From Candidatus Latescibacterota bacterium (GTDB lineage: Bacteria > JAAXHH01 > JACQVL01), in NCBI GenBank assembly GCA_016209865.1, contig JACQVL010000272.1:1-39365 (forward strand): a stretch of DNA of 39,365 nucleotides. The letters are read 5' to 3'. Below, piece by piece: positions 16,502-25,869 of the stretch. Numbering within the stretch: the first letter of the stretch is position 1; the number at the start of each line of letters is the position of its first letter. The translations under genes and the position numbers were made by a program. Below the pieces are notes generated by a model, which worked only from the letters and a program-made list of their open reading frames with translations, ran no database searches and was not told where the DNA came from.

Positions 16502-17347
16502 ATGAATACACAGACAACACCGGTCCCGTTTCCCTGGCCTGACGAGAAGATTGCCCATTACACCGCCTACCGCGTGGACGCACCGCTCCGGATCGATGGG
16601 CGTTTGGATGAGCCGAGCTGGCAGGCGGCCCCTCGCTCTCCGCGGTTCGTCGATCTGATCAGCGGACAGCCGACGATTCACGACACGCACGCAGCCGTGC
16701 TCTGGGACGATGACTACCTCTACGTGGGCTTCTGGGTCGAAGAGCCGCTCGTCACAGCGACCCTCACCGAGCGTGACGCCCCCATCTATACCAACAACGA
16801 TGTCGAAGTCTTCATCGCCGGGAAGGATGCCTACTACGAGTTTGAGATCAACGCCCTGGGGACTATCTATGAGGTGCTGTTCATCTGGGAGAAGGCATAC
16901 GAACGAGGCGGGTACAGCGCGGTGCCTGAATTCCGGAGAACGAATCCCGGCGTGCGACCGTTTCACGGGGTGGGGTTCAGTCATCATCCGCGTGGACCGC
17001 GAATCGGGTTCTGGAACTGGGATTTCCCCGGCCTCAAGAGTGCCGTGTCCGTTGACGGCACGCTCAACCAGAACGAGGACCGGGACCGCGGATGGACCGT
17101 CGAACTGGCGTTTCCTTGGAACGGAATGACGTGGCTGGCTCACGCGGACCATCGATCCCTACCGCCGCAGGACGAGGATATCTGGCGCATAGATTTTTCG
17201 CGGTTCAATCAGTATAAGGAAGCCCCCCCAGCCAGCGATTCTGGCGGCTGGGCGTGGAGTGCGCACGGGGTCTGGGACTCGCACGTACCCGAGTGTTTTC
17301 CGTATATCCATTTCTCAACCCGGTCGGTGATGGCGGCAACCAGATGA
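16502..17347 (+). CDS. CBM9-like carbohydrate-binding protein
   Basis: 281 residues; the ATG follows a weak GGAGTGACATC. The family start IDGRLDEPSWQAAP, the VLWDDDYLYVGFWVEEP strand pair and NNDVEVFIA are hallmarks of the CBM9/DOMON-like sugar-binding sandwich. An FEINALGTIYEVLF strand follows and the C-terminal part reads WRIDFSRFN. The CBM9 module occupies nearly the whole chain and no catalytic domain or signal peptide is visible, which is unusual for a binding module that normally belongs to secreted enzymes. It could assist the adjacent GH2 enzyme or bind an intracellular ligand; this is inference. Confidence 0.8.
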   Translation: MNTQTTPVPFPWPDEKIAHYTAYRVDAPLRIDGRLDEPSWQAAPRSPRFVDLISGQPTIHDTHAAVLWDDDYLYVGFWVEEPLVTATLTERDAPIYTNNDVEVFIAGKDAYYEFEINALGTIYEVLFIWEKAYERGGYSAVPEFRRTNPGVRPFHGVGFSHHPRGPRIGFWNWDFPGLKSAVSVDGTLNQNEDRDRGWTVELAFPWNGMTWLAHADHRSLPPQDEDIWRIDFSRFNQYKEAPPASDSGGWAWSAHGVWDSHVPECFPYIHFSTRSVMAATR

Positions 17348-17390
17348 GGAAGCGGGGAAGTGCAGACCCATGCCACAGGAGGAGCACCTC

Positions 17391-18413
17391 ATGACACCGC
17401 GCACACGATTCCTACGCGCTCTGAAGCGCGAACCCACGGACACCGTGGCCGTCGGGAATCCCACCTCGATCATCACCACCGATCTCATGGAGCAGACAGG
17501 CAGCTATTTCCCGGAAGCGCACACCGACGCCGACACGATGGCACAGTTAGCTGCGGCGGGGTATGAGATTTTAGGCTACGACACCATCGCGCCGTACTTC
17601 TCCGTCCAACAAGAGGCGGCGGCGTTCGGCTGTCGGGTGAACTGGGAAGATAAGGAACACATGCCAACCGTGCGAGGGCATCTGTTCGAGACGCCCGACG
17701 ACATCAGCATTCCGGAGGACTATCTCACCCGTCCCCCGACGCGCGCGGTGCTCGACGCGCTGCGTATCCTCAAACGACGGTACGATGATGAGGTCGCGTT
17801 GATCGGCAAAGCGATGGGACCGTGGACGCTGGCGTACCACCTCTTCGGGCTTGAGCCGTTCCTCATCCGGATCATCGACGCGCCTGATGAGGTTCATGCC
17901 ATCCTGGAACGGCTGATGAAAGCCACCGTGATGTTTGCCCAGGCCCAGATCGAAGCCGGGGCGGATTGTATCACCCTGCCAGACCATCTGACCGGCGACC
18001 TGTGCAGTGCCGCGACATATCGGGATTTTCTGTTGCCCATCCATCAGCAGATTCGCGCCCAACTCGACATCCCGATCATCCTGCACATCTGCGGTGCGAC
18101 ACTGGATCGCTTGGATTACATCGCCCAGACCGGGTTCGACGCGTTCCATTTCGACTCGAAAAACGACCCCTACAAAACGGTGGAGATCGCCGGCGATCGC
18201 ATCGCCCTGGTCGGCCATATCAATAACCCTGAGACGCTGTATAAAGGGAAGATGGAGCAGATCGACAGAGAGGTTGCCGACGCGATCCAGGCGGGAGTGG
18301 CCGTCATCGCGCCGGAGTGTGCAGTCCCGTTGAATATGGACTCGAAAGGGCTCAAGCGGATCGTGGACGCCGCCAGAGCGTATGCGAAAGGGGTGAAGGA
18401 TGATGGGGCATGA
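17391..18413 (+). CDS. MtaA/MtbA-like methylcobamide methyltransferase homologue (URO-D superfamily)
   Basis: 340 residues from the ATG at 17391, which has an ideal AGGAGGAG upstream; the in-frame ATG at 17370 would add seven residues. The family start is TPRTRFLRALKREPTDTVAVGNP. It is the only protein here with the complete zinc site of methylcobamide:coenzyme M methyltransferases: His232-x-Cys234 in LHICGAT and Cys310 in APECAVP. Spacing and total length closely resemble archaeal MtaA. These enzymes move a methyl group from a methylated corrinoid protein to a thiol; in a bacterium the acceptor could be tetrahydrofolate or something else. No corrinoid protein is encoded in the window. It is the first gene of a tightly packed cassette that ends with a glycyl radical activase. 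Confidence 0.85.
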   Translation: MTPRTRFLRALKREPTDTVAVGNPTSIITTDLMEQTGSYFPEAHTDADTMAQLAAAGYEILGYDTIAPYFSVQQEAAAFGCRVNWEDKEHMPTVRGHLFETPDDISIPEDYLTRPPTRAVLDALRILKRRYDDEVALIGKAMGPWTLAYHLFGLEPFLIRIIDAPDEVHAILERLMKATVMFAQAQIEAGADCITLPDHLTGDLCSAATYRDFLLPIHQQIRAQLDIPIILHICGATLDRLDYIAQTGFDAFHFDSKNDPYKTVEIAGDRIALVGHINNPETLYKGKMEQIDREVADAIQAGVAVIAPECAVPLNMDSKGLKRIVDAARAYAKGVKDDGA

Positions 18414-19434
18414 TGACAGCCTGGAACAGGTCCTGCGGCGGCATCGGGCGTTCTGGACGATGGAAGATGTGGATGGACCGCTGCTGAGCGTCGGACGGTA
18501 CGAACCCCTTCAACGCCGGCAACCCTTCCGCCTGGCCGATGGTTCGCTGACGCAGGAAGGGACCCGGCTCCTTCCGGAATTCATGGATGTCCACCACCTC
18601 GCTGAACAGCAAGATCCCCCATCCGTAGTGGTGAGCGGGGGCTTTATCCAGGCCTCCGCCCCCTACGACCTGTGCTGGAACGAGGCCATCGCCGGCTGCC
18701 CCATCCGCTGGAAGACGGGACACGTCTGGTCAGAGCCGTTCCTGAACGATGTGGACGACCTGGAGCGGCTAAGGGTTGTCTCCGATAATCCCTGGCTGAA
18801 CATACTCCTGGCAATGACACGTCTTCTGGCCAAGCAGGCAGAGGGACGGTATCCCGTCTGCCAGCCGCTGCTGCGCGGGCCGATCGACATCGCGTCGGCG
18901 CTGATAGGGGATGAGTCGCTCTGCTGGACGATCTTGGACGAACCAGTCCGGTTCAAACACCTGCTCGAAGTCTGCACCCAGGTTTTTATCACGGTCGCTA
19001 AGGCATGGGCCGCTGTCGCTCCCCTATTTCAGGGGGGCTCCTGCGAATACGGCATCTGGGCACCGGGGAGAATCGTCCGCCTGCAGGCAGACAACGCGGC
19101 GTTGCTCTCGCCACGGCTGTACCGGGATTTCCTGCTCGCTTGCGATGAGCGTATCTGCGCCGCGTTCGACTACCCACTGATCCACACACATTCCGGGGTG
19201 CTCCACATCATGGTGGACGCGCTGCTGGCCCTCAACCCCCTGCGCGCCATCCAGGTGAGCATGGATTATCCAGGAGGGCCGCCGCTGGCAGAGTTGTTGC
19301 CCCTCTTCAGGCAGATCAACGCACACAAACCGCTCATCATCACGGGACCGGTGAGTCAGTCAGAGCTTGATCTTCTCCTGCAATCGTTATCGCCACGAGG
19401 GGTTTGCCTTCAGGTCACGCTGCACAGTGATTGA
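18400..19434 (+). CDS. URO-D superfamily protein, divergent, in the glycyl-radical cassette
   Basis: 344 residues; the ATGATG at 18400 overlaps the end of the MtaA-like gene by 14 bases with GGTGAAGGA upstream, indicating translational coupling. The sequence is a distant URO-D-fold relative, recognised by its length, the LYRDFLLACDERICAAFDYPLIH segment (named here only in part) and the glycine turn that follows. At the metal-site position it reads HTHSG (His262, His264), so the Cys is missing but two histidines are present. No second Cys loop is seen. Function unknown. Its inseparability from the MtaA-like gene suggests the two act on the same compound or form a pair; that is inference. Confidence 0.75.
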   Translation: MMGHDDSLEQVLRRHRAFWTMEDVDGPLLSVGRYEPLQRRQPFRLADGSLTQEGTRLLPEFMDVHHLAEQQDPPSVVVSGGFIQASAPYDLCWNEAIAGCPIRWKTGHVWSEPFLNDVDDLERLRVVSDNPWLNILLAMTRLLAKQAEGRYPVCQPLLRGPIDIASALIGDESLCWTILDEPVRFKHLLEVCTQVFITVAKAWAAVAPLFQGGSCEYGIWAPGRIVRLQADNAALLSPRLYRDFLLACDERICAAFDYPLIHTHSGVLHIMVDALLALNPLRAIQVSMDYPGGPPLAELLPLFRQINAHKPLIITGPVSQSELDLLLQSLSPRGVCLQVTLHSD

Positions 19435-19450
19435 AGCAAGGAGCGCATGG

Positions 19451-21118
19451 ATGACAGTCCGTCCCAGAGAGACTCCGGAGACCAACCTGGTCTGGCGGCT
19501 GAACGGTAGAGGGTTTGACTCCCTCGGACTGTTCAGCCTCCCCAGACCCACCATCACAGACGACCAGCTCCTGGTGCGGCAGGAAGTCGCCACGATCTGC
19601 TTTTCCAGCGTCAAGGTGATCATGGCGGGAGAGACACATCCCCGCTTGCAGGGACGAGATTTAAGCACAGCGCCGGTCGTGTTGGGGGATGAAGCGTTCG
19701 TGGTCGTGGAAGAGGTGGGACGGAATCTCCGCCATCGGTTCAAGGTGGGAGAGGGATATGCGATCATGCCCGACCTGGGGACGAACGCGTTCGGTTACGA
19801 CATCGACGGCGGGTTGCAACGGTACAACGTGTTGGAAGGAAGGATTCTCGATGCCCTCTTGCCCGTCGAGCAAGCCACGATCGCGCGAGCCGGGATGTTT
19901 GCCGTGTCGCTGTCGGAGCCGCTCGGGTGTGTTGAAAAGTCCTACCATCTGGAATACCGGACCGGGCTGAAAGAACGAGGTGCCTTGCTCATCGCCAGGA
20001 CGGGTGTTTCCACTGTCGATCAGGAGATCGTTTTCCAGCAGACGCTCACCGTTGAGATCGCCGCGAAACGCCCCAGCAGGATCGTTGGGGCAAGCCTGAC
20101 GGACGATCTGACTGAGGCGATACGGAGGCAGGCGGAACGGGCCGGCATCGACTTGATCTCCCTCGACCGCCTTGAGTCGATCTCCACTGCGGTGAGACCG
20201 TATACAGCAGCCGGGTTCGATGACATCATCCTGCTCGGCGGCGGTCAGGCTGAGACGATCGGCCGGGTTGCACGTGAGACTATAGACCTGCTTGCTCCGG
20301 CCGGCATCCTGAACCTGGTGGGGAATATCCCTTCCGGCACTCCCCTTCCCATTGACATCGGCCGGACGCACTACGACAGGACGCTGGTCGTCGGCACAGC
20401 AGAGCCTGATTTTTTACACGCGTACCGTGCGAACACGGATCACGAACTCAGGGAAGGGAGCGTAGCGGTCTTTATCGGGGCGGGCGGCCCGATGGGGCAA
20501 CTCCACCTGCTGCGCGCGATGGGCATGGACGCCCCGCCCGCGAAGATCATCGCGGTTGAAGTGGAACCAGCGCGGCTCGCCAAACTCGAACGATGGCGGC
20601 AAAAGCAGTATGCACCCGCCGGCACCGAACTGATGGTCATGAACCCGAACACCCAGCACATCGCGGACGTCCTGGCGGGCGATGCGATCAATTGCCTGGT
20701 GCTGTTGTCCCCAGTCGCGCAGATCATCGAGGAGTACACCCCCTATTTTGCTCCAAAGGCGGTGGTGAACGCATTTGCGGGACTGAAAGGACAGCAGATC
20801 ACGCTGGACGCAGCCGTTCTCTGTCAGAAACACCTCAGAGTGGTGGGACATAGCGGCGTCGATGTGGCCACACAACGGTTGGCGTTAGAGAAGATCGCCC
20901 AGGGCAAGATTTCTGTGGACCCCGTGGTGAGCGCGGTGGGAGGCATCCAGGCGGCGCGGGATGCTCTGTGGGCGACCGCTCAGAGCACGTATCCCGGCAA
21001 GATCGTCCTATATCTCAGCATCGACCTGCCCCTGACCCCGATCGAAACGATCACGGGGGAGGATGTCTGGTCGGCGGAGCATGAAAGGGCGCTGTTGAGG
21101 AAAAGCGGGGGTTGGTGA
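19451..21118 (+). CDS. MDR-family dehydrogenase resembling L-sorbose-1-phosphate reductase
   Basis: 555 residues from the ATG at 19451, preceded by AAGGAG; the open frame upstream lies in the previous gene. The N-terminal WRLNGRGFDSLGLFSLP and the GroES-like segment containing ICFSSVKVI resemble the sorbose-1-phosphate-reductase branch of zinc alcohol dehydrogenases. The Rossmann loop IGAGGPMGQLHLLRAMG is near residues 340-356, and an extra segment (about 215-320) precedes it, containing a second GGGQ nucleotide-like turn. Cys50 is kept, but the usual Gly-His-Glu zinc motif is Gly-Asp80-Glu, so the catalytic metal site is altered. It probably oxidises or reduces a sugar or polyol derivative with NAD(P). 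It lies 16 bases after the URO-D gene. Confidence 0.75.
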   Translation: MTVRPRETPETNLVWRLNGRGFDSLGLFSLPRPTITDDQLLVRQEVATICFSSVKVIMAGETHPRLQGRDLSTAPVVLGDEAFVVVEEVGRNLRHRFKVGEGYAIMPDLGTNAFGYDIDGGLQRYNVLEGRILDALLPVEQATIARAGMFAVSLSEPLGCVEKSYHLEYRTGLKERGALLIARTGVSTVDQEIVFQQTLTVEIAAKRPSRIVGASLTDDLTEAIRRQAERAGIDLISLDRLESISTAVRPYTAAGFDDIILLGGGQAETIGRVARETIDLLAPAGILNLVGNIPSGTPLPIDIGRTHYDRTLVVGTAEPDFLHAYRANTDHELREGSVAVFIGAGGPMGQLHLLRAMGMDAPPAKIIAVEVEPARLAKLERWRQKQYAPAGTELMVMNPNTQHIADVLAGDAINCLVLLSPVAQIIEEYTPYFAPKAVVNAFAGLKGQQITLDAAVLCQKHLRVVGHSGVDVATQRLALEKIAQGKISVDPVVSAVGGIQAARDALWATAQSTYPGKIVLYLSIDLPLTPIETITGEDVWSAEHERALLRKSGGW

Positions 21119-21152
21119 GAGGAACGAGGTGGATGCTCGAGGAGGAGTGGCT

Positions 21153-23444
21153 ATGGTCAGTACCCTCATTCACACATGTCTGGACACAGAACGGGTCGCA
21201 GACCTTCGTCGTCGCGTTCGTGCGGCGATGGAACGACCACCCGTGAAGTGGGAGTGTCCAGCGTGCATCGACGACCGGTTTCTGTCCGAACCGTTGCCCG
21301 TGCGGAAGTCCAGGGCGATCGCCCTGAAGCTCTCTCACATGCCCGCCGGTCTCTGGGATGGGCAAGTGTTCGCCGGTTCGATGACGCTTGAAACCCCGCG
21401 TCTGCACACCGAATGGCGTTTCCCCGACTACACCACAGACGCCGAGCGGGCAGAAGCCGCACAACGGGGTCTGAGCATCCAATCCGTGTTCGGTCACGTC
21501 GTTCCGGACTATCCCAAACTGTTGCAGAAGGGACTATCCGGCATCCTTGCCGACGTCGCCGCTCAGCGACCTCAGGCTCAGACGGCTGAAGAGCACGTGT
21601 TCCTCGATTCCGTCGTGGTCGCTGTTGAGGCGGTGATGGGGTACGCCTCACGACTGGCCGTACGCTGTGAGACAGAAGCCGCACGGCAGTCCGATCCGCA
21701 GCGCGGGGCGGAACTGCGGCAGATGGCCGCCAACCTCCACCAGGTGCCCGCTGGACCGGCTCAGACGTTCTGGCAGGCCCTTCAATCGATCTGGCTGTTG
21801 CATCTGATGTTCCATTCCACGATGGACGGCAACGCCATGGGGCGTGTGGATCAGTATGTCTGGCCCTACCTGCATGCCGATCTCCAGGCAGGACGCACTG
21901 ATCTCGAACGCGCGGCGGAACTGGTTGACTGCTTCTGTCTGAAATTCAACGAACGTGCCCAGACGACGGAGGAACAGCGTCCAGAGACGCGGGAGTCCGA
22001 ACCCATCGACCCCATCCGCCGGGGACATCATGACACGTCCTCGCAGCTTGGCCGGCAGCGAGACCGGCTGGACGCCACGAATCACTGGCTGCAGAACATC
22101 ATCATCGGCGGGCTTACCCCCGACGGCGCTGATGGGACGAATCCCCTCACCTTTTTGCTGTTGGAAAGCTACCGCCGCAACCAGATGACCAACCCGGTGA
22201 TGACCGTCCGCGTGCATCGCCGTTCGCCCGATGCGCTCGTTCGCTACACGTGCGAGGTGCTCAAGGACGGCGGCGGAATGCCCGCTCTCTTCAACGACGA
22301 AACCCTGGTGCCAGCCCTGGAACGGCTCGGTATCCCTCGACCGGATGCGCGTGATTACACGAACGACGGCTGCTGGGAGGTGATCATCCCCGGACGGACC
22401 GATTTTCGCTTTCAGCGCCTCAGCCTGATGCTCTGCCTGGAACGGGCGCTCACCCGAGGCCGCTCGCGCCTCGACGGGACGCAGCGAGGGCCGGATACCG
22501 GGGATGCGCGCGCGTTCTCCAGTTTCGAGGACATTTGGCAGGCGTTTCTGATCCAGTTGGACGCGATGATCGGGTGGACGGTCCGCCGGGTCGTGGAGAC
22601 GATCGACGACCGGTACACCATCGCGCCCGTGCCCCTGCTCAGCGCGTTGATCGACGGCGCGATCCATTCGCGTCGAGACATGACGGCGGGCGGCGCGAAG
22701 TTCCGGACGTACGGGATGCTCGCCGAGAGCGCGGCGCATACGATCGATTCGCTCACGGCCATCAAGACGGTGATCTTTGAACAGCAGAAGGCGAGCATGC
22801 CGGAATTGTGTGATGCGCTGGACGCTAATTTTGAAGGATACATCCCCTTACGGAACCAATTGCTCGCCGCCCCAAAGTATGGCAACGACGATGATCGGGC
22901 TGATGCCGTCGGTCAGGCGGTCATCGAGGCGTTCGTCACGACGGTCGGCCGGCACGCTGAAGCCCATCGCACGGTGATTCAATTTCCGTGCGGGGTGGGA
23001 ACCTTCTCATGGTACATCGGGATCGGAGAAGGGCTCGGTGCGTCCCCTGACGGACGGCCGTCCGGCGACCCCGTCTCATCAAACTTTTCTCCGGCGTTAG
23101 GACGCGACCTGGAGGGCATTCCCGGGGCGATCCTGTCGTACGCCAGGATGCCTCATCGCAGCCTGTCCGCTGGCGGCCCGCTCGACCTCCGCCTGGCACG
23201 CCGTCTGGTCGAGGGCGAAGAGGGCACCGCACGGATGGCCGCGCTCATCCGCAGTTTCGTGGAGACCGGAGGCGCGATGATGACGTTGACCGTCGCCGAC
23301 ACGGAGGAACTGCGGGCAGCCCAGCGCGAGCCCGACAAGTACCGGTCCCTCAGAGTCCGGATGGGCGGCTGGTGCGCCTACTTTACGATGCTGAGCCACG
23401 AACAGCAGGAACACCATATCCGTCGTCAAGAGGGCCGCTCATGA
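21153..23444 (+). CDS. Glycyl radical enzyme (PFL-like superfamily), unknown substrate
   Basis: 763 residues from the ATG at 21153, placed right after CGAGGAGGAG; the upstream GTG at 21129 would put the ribosome site inside the gene. The active-site thiyl residue is Cys407, followed by Glu409, in YTNDGCWEV: the Cys-x-Glu pattern found in dehydratases and C-N/C-S lyases of the family, with Trp where many have Val. The radical site near the C-terminus is RMGGWCAYF (radical Gly739) followed by [10 protein letters not shown], a variant of the usual RVxGY/F. The enzyme is oxygen-sensitive by family. It is not pyruvate formate-lyase (no Cys-Cys pair). The neighbouring MDR dehydrogenase and methyltransferase-like proteins suggest cleavage or dehydration of a sugar-derived compound, but the reaction is unassigned. 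Confidence 0.9.
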   Translation: MVSTLIHTCLDTERVADLRRRVRAAMERPPVKWECPACIDDRFLSEPLPVRKSRAIALKLSHMPAGLWDGQVFAGSMTLETPRLHTEWRFPDYTTDAERAEAAQRGLSIQSVFGHVVPDYPKLLQKGLSGILADVAAQRPQAQTAEEHVFLDSVVVAVEAVMGYASRLAVRCETEAARQSDPQRGAELRQMAANLHQVPAGPAQTFWQALQSIWLLHLMFHSTMDGNAMGRVDQYVWPYLHADLQAGRTDLERAAELVDCFCLKFNERAQTTEEQRPETRESEPIDPIRRGHHDTSSQLGRQRDRLDATNHWLQNIIIGGLTPDGADGTNPLTFLLLESYRRNQMTNPVMTVRVHRRSPDALVRYTCEVLKDGGGMPALFNDETLVPALERLGIPRPDARDYTNDGCWEVIIPGRTDFRFQRLSLMLCLERALTRGRSRLDGTQRGPDTGDARAFSSFEDIWQAFLIQLDAMIGWTVRRVVETIDDRYTIAPVPLLSALIDGAIHSRRDMTAGGAKFRTYGMLAESAAHTIDSLTAIKTVIFEQQKASMPELCDALDANFEGYIPLRNQLLAAPKYGNDDDRADAVGQAVIEAFVTTVGRHAEAHRTVIQFPCGVGTFSWYIGIGEGLGASPDGRPSGDPVSSNFSPALGRDLEGIPGAILSYARMPHRSLSAGGPLDLRLARRLVEGEEGTARMAALIRSFVETGGAMMTLTVADTEELRAAQREPDKYRSLRVRMGGWCAYFTMLSHEQQEHHIRRQEGRS

Positions 23445-24355
23445 TCGACGCCAGCACGCTCGAAACCCCTCAGGGGACCATCTTCGATATCGACACCTTC
23501 GCCGTCCATGACGGACCCGGGATTCGGATGGCGGTCTACCTGAAAGGCTGTCCCCTGTCTTGCCAGTGGTGTCACAGTCCGGAATCGCGCCGTCCTGTAC
23601 CGGAATTGATCTTCATGCGGGATCGTTGCGTCTTGTGCGGAACCTGTGTGGACGTCTGTCCCCGTGGCGTCCATGCGGTGAACGCATCAACCCATCAGAT
23701 CCAACGGGAACTGTGCCGCGCATGTGGCCGCTGTGTCAACTTCTGTCCTCACAGCTCGCTCGCCATCAAAGGGTATACGGTTTCTGCTCTTGCTCTCGTC
23801 GCCAAAGCGGCACGGTTCAAGCCGTTCTTTGACCATTCAGGCGGCGGTATCACGCTTACTGGCGGCGAAGTGACTTACCAGACAGAGTTTGCGGAAGCGG
23901 TGCTGGCAGGCTGTCGATCTCAGGGCATTCACACCGCGATCGAGACGTGCGGAGCGTGCGGATGGCCTCAGTTGGAGCGGCTTCTGGCCCACACGAACCT
24001 TGTGCTCTACGACCTCAAGCTCATCGATGACGAAGCGCATCGTCGATCGACCGGCGCATCCAATCGACAGATTCTGCACAACGCGATGAAGCTGGCGGGT
24101 TACAACGTCCAGGTGCGCGTCCCGTTGATTCCTGGCATTACCGATACGGACAGCAACCTCCGTGGAATCTTTACCTTCATGCGTCGCGCGGGATTGCCGT
24201 CTGTGGCGCTGCTGCCGTACAACGCCTCGGCGTCTGCCAAGTACGAGTGGCTCGGTCTGACCTATCCGATTCAGGGTGAACCCCAGAACCGTGAACGTCT
24301 GAATTGTCTTGTCGAGATGGCCTGGCAGGTGGGACTCGAAGCCAGTATTGGCTAA
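23441..24355 (+). CDS. Glycyl radical enzyme activating enzyme (radical SAM)
   Basis: 304 residues. The ATG at 23441 overlaps the stop of the glycyl radical enzyme as ATGA, with AAGAGGG upstream, so the two are translationally coupled. The radical SAM cluster is Cys37-x3-Cys41-x2-Cys44 in [14 protein letters not shown]. Two ferredoxin-type 4Fe-4S motifs follow: Cys63, 66, 69, 73 and Cys92, 95, 98, 102. This is the two-extra-cluster architecture of activases for dehydratase- and decarboxylase-type glycyl radical enzymes, not of PFL activase. The SAM-binding GGE is present in LTGGEVT. It installs the glycyl radical on the upstream enzyme. Confidence 0.95.
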   Translation: MIDASTLETPQGTIFDIDTFAVHDGPGIRMAVYLKGCPLSCQWCHSPESRRPVPELIFMRDRCVLCGTCVDVCPRGVHAVNASTHQIQRELCRACGRCVNFCPHSSLAIKGYTVSALALVAKAARFKPFFDHSGGGITLTGGEVTYQTEFAEAVLAGCRSQGIHTAIETCGACGWPQLERLLAHTNLVLYDLKLIDDEAHRRSTGASNRQILHNAMKLAGYNVQVRVPLIPGITDTDSNLRGIFTFMRRAGLPSVALLPYNASASAKYEWLGLTYPIQGEPQNRERLNCLVEMAWQVGLEASIG

Positions 24356-24377
24356 AAGACAGAGAAGGAATGAAGAG

Positions 24378-24656
24378 ATGAATGCACGAGAGCGCTTTCA
24401 TGCTACGTTTGAGTACGGTCAACCCGACCGTGTTTTTTTGATGTCGCAATGGGCGTTCAACGACACCAGACAACGATGGCTGCGCGACGGGTGCACCAGG
24501 AAGGAGATCGAGCATGAGGTGCTATCCAAAGTCCCGCAACTGGTCAAGGACGGCGGCTTCTCCCCGATGGTAGACCACGCCGTCCCGCCCGATGTCCCGT
24601 TCGACAATTTCAAGTATTACATCGACCTTGTCCATGAGGTCTGCACGTATGGATGA
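24378..24656 (+). pseudogene. Internally deleted URO-D gene, 92 codons, still open
   Basis: The start (NARERFHATFEYGQPDRVFLM) is the N-terminus of a URO-D-superfamily protein, and residues from about 49 (VPQLVKDGGFSPMVDHAVPP) are its extreme C-terminus. Aligned by eye to the full-length protein at 34322, residues 1-48 match its first 48 residues and the rest matches its last ~43. About 230 central codons, including the barrel core and metal site, are missing, yet the frame is kept. GAAGGAATGAAGAG lies upstream, and the stop overlaps the start of the next URO-D gene by eight bases. It may be an inert relic, a leader that sustains coupling, or a small functional protein. Confidence 0.7.
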
Positions 24657-25740
24657 ACGTTACATGGCTTTTATGGGTTTAGCTCCGAGACGGATTCCCC
24701 ACTGGGAGCATTGGTCGTGTCCGGATGCGGAAACGTATCTCGCCGGGATTGACTACTACGAGCACCCGAAGCTGTGCCGTGAACGCCTCAAAGAACTTTA
24801 CCCGATGCTGAACTTGCCAGTTCCGGCGGATGACACGCCGAAGCCACGCCCCAGCCTCGGCCTGGAAGACGAAACCACGAGCGTGGACGAGGATGGGTGT
24901 CACTTCGTTCGCTGGGGAGACGGGAAATCGTGGCATTGGGATTGGGGGAAGCGATTTGCCTCCGTAGAGGAAGCGTTCTCTTTTTCCCCTCTTGAACAGG
25001 GCGATTTTACTCACATCCCGGTGGTCGAGTCGCGTGACTACTCGGATGAGGAGCGTCTCTACCAGGAGTACCGTAGCCATTACCCGGCTGAATGGGAGGA
25101 CAAGGCCCCGGAAGGCTCCTCCGCTACTGTGGGGTTCTACAACACCATGTTTATGTGGCCACTCCTCATGTTTGGGTGGGAACTCTTCATGGAGATGTGT
25201 CTGGACGAGCGTTTTCAACGAATCATGGACGAGTTCGCGGAGATCAATCGGCGCGTATTCCGTGTTTTTGCATGCCTGCCGGTGCACTTTGTCGTCTGCC
25301 ATGACGATATCGTCACCGCACGCGGACCGGTCTGCTCGCCCAAGTGGATGCACAGGTATATCTTCCCACGGTACGAAGAGTTCTGGGGAATGCTGAAAGC
25401 CGCTGGCAAGGAAGTGCTCTTCATGGCGGATGGCTGCATGGACCGGTACGCCGACGATATCTTCGTGTGCGGCGCTCGTGGGATCATCACCGAACCGTAC
25501 ACCGATTTCAAGACGATTGCCCGCAACCACCAGGATTGCTTCCTCGCCGGGGAAGGGGACAACCGCATCCTCACGCGGAACGATCCCGACGAAATCAAGG
25601 CGATGGTGCTGAATATGCTTGAAACCGCAAACATGACGGGCGGCTACGTCATGAGTATCGGCAACCATATCCCCTGGAACGTCACACCGGAGGGTATCAA
25701 ACGGTATCTTGACCTCTCAGTAGAGCTCGCACACCGGTAG
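24649..25740 (+). CDS. URO-D superfamily protein, paralogue 5
   Basis: 363 residues from the ATG at 24649, overlapping the end of the truncated gene; an in-frame ATG at 24664 is possible. The usual RERF/PDR family opening is absent, and the protein begins MDERYMAFMGLAPRRIPHWEHW. The rest is a full barrel: HDDIVTARGPVCSPKWMHRYIFPRYEEF is the conserved central block (cited in part as a landmark), and the C-terminal GGYVMSIGNHIPWNVTPEGI closes the fold. The metal-site position reads FMADGC with Asp261, lacking His, but Cys is present two residues on. Function unknown; methyl transfer or decarboxylation is inferred from the fold only. It lies downstream of the glycyl radical operon. Confidence 0.8.
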   Translation: MDERYMAFMGLAPRRIPHWEHWSCPDAETYLAGIDYYEHPKLCRERLKELYPMLNLPVPADDTPKPRPSLGLEDETTSVDEDGCHFVRWGDGKSWHWDWGKRFASVEEAFSFSPLEQGDFTHIPVVESRDYSDEERLYQEYRSHYPAEWEDKAPEGSSATVGFYNTMFMWPLLMFGWELFMEMCLDERFQRIMDEFAEINRRVFRVFACLPVHFVVCHDDIVTARGPVCSPKWMHRYIFPRYEEFWGMLKAAGKEVLFMADGCMDRYADDIFVCGARGIITEPYTDFKTIARNHQDCFLAGEGDNRILTRNDPDEIKAMVLNMLETANMTGGYVMSIGNHIPWNVTPEGIKRYLDLSVELAHR

Positions 25741-25802
25741 AAGGGCAGTGTGGCTGGACATCGAAAGCCCCGATGAAAGAGGTTGAATACGACGTCGTCG
25801 AT

Positions 25803-25830
25803 AAGCCGATTCGGTGGTATTAGGAGGGGC
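25803..25830. repeat. Dispersed repeat, copy 1
   Basis: 27 of 28 bases are identical to 34231-34258. It begins AAGCCGATTCGGTGGT and ends TTAGGAGGGGC, with one mismatch between. Weaker similarity continues for about 45 bases in both copies. In this copy the frame ends DKPIRWY-stop after a short open stretch from an ATG at 25773; in the other it encodes the end of a DUF123 protein. Both copies lie upstream of URO-D-type genes. Confidence 0.8.
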
Positions 25831-25869
25831 GCCAATCCAGAAAGAGTCACACGAAAGCGCGAACACGCA

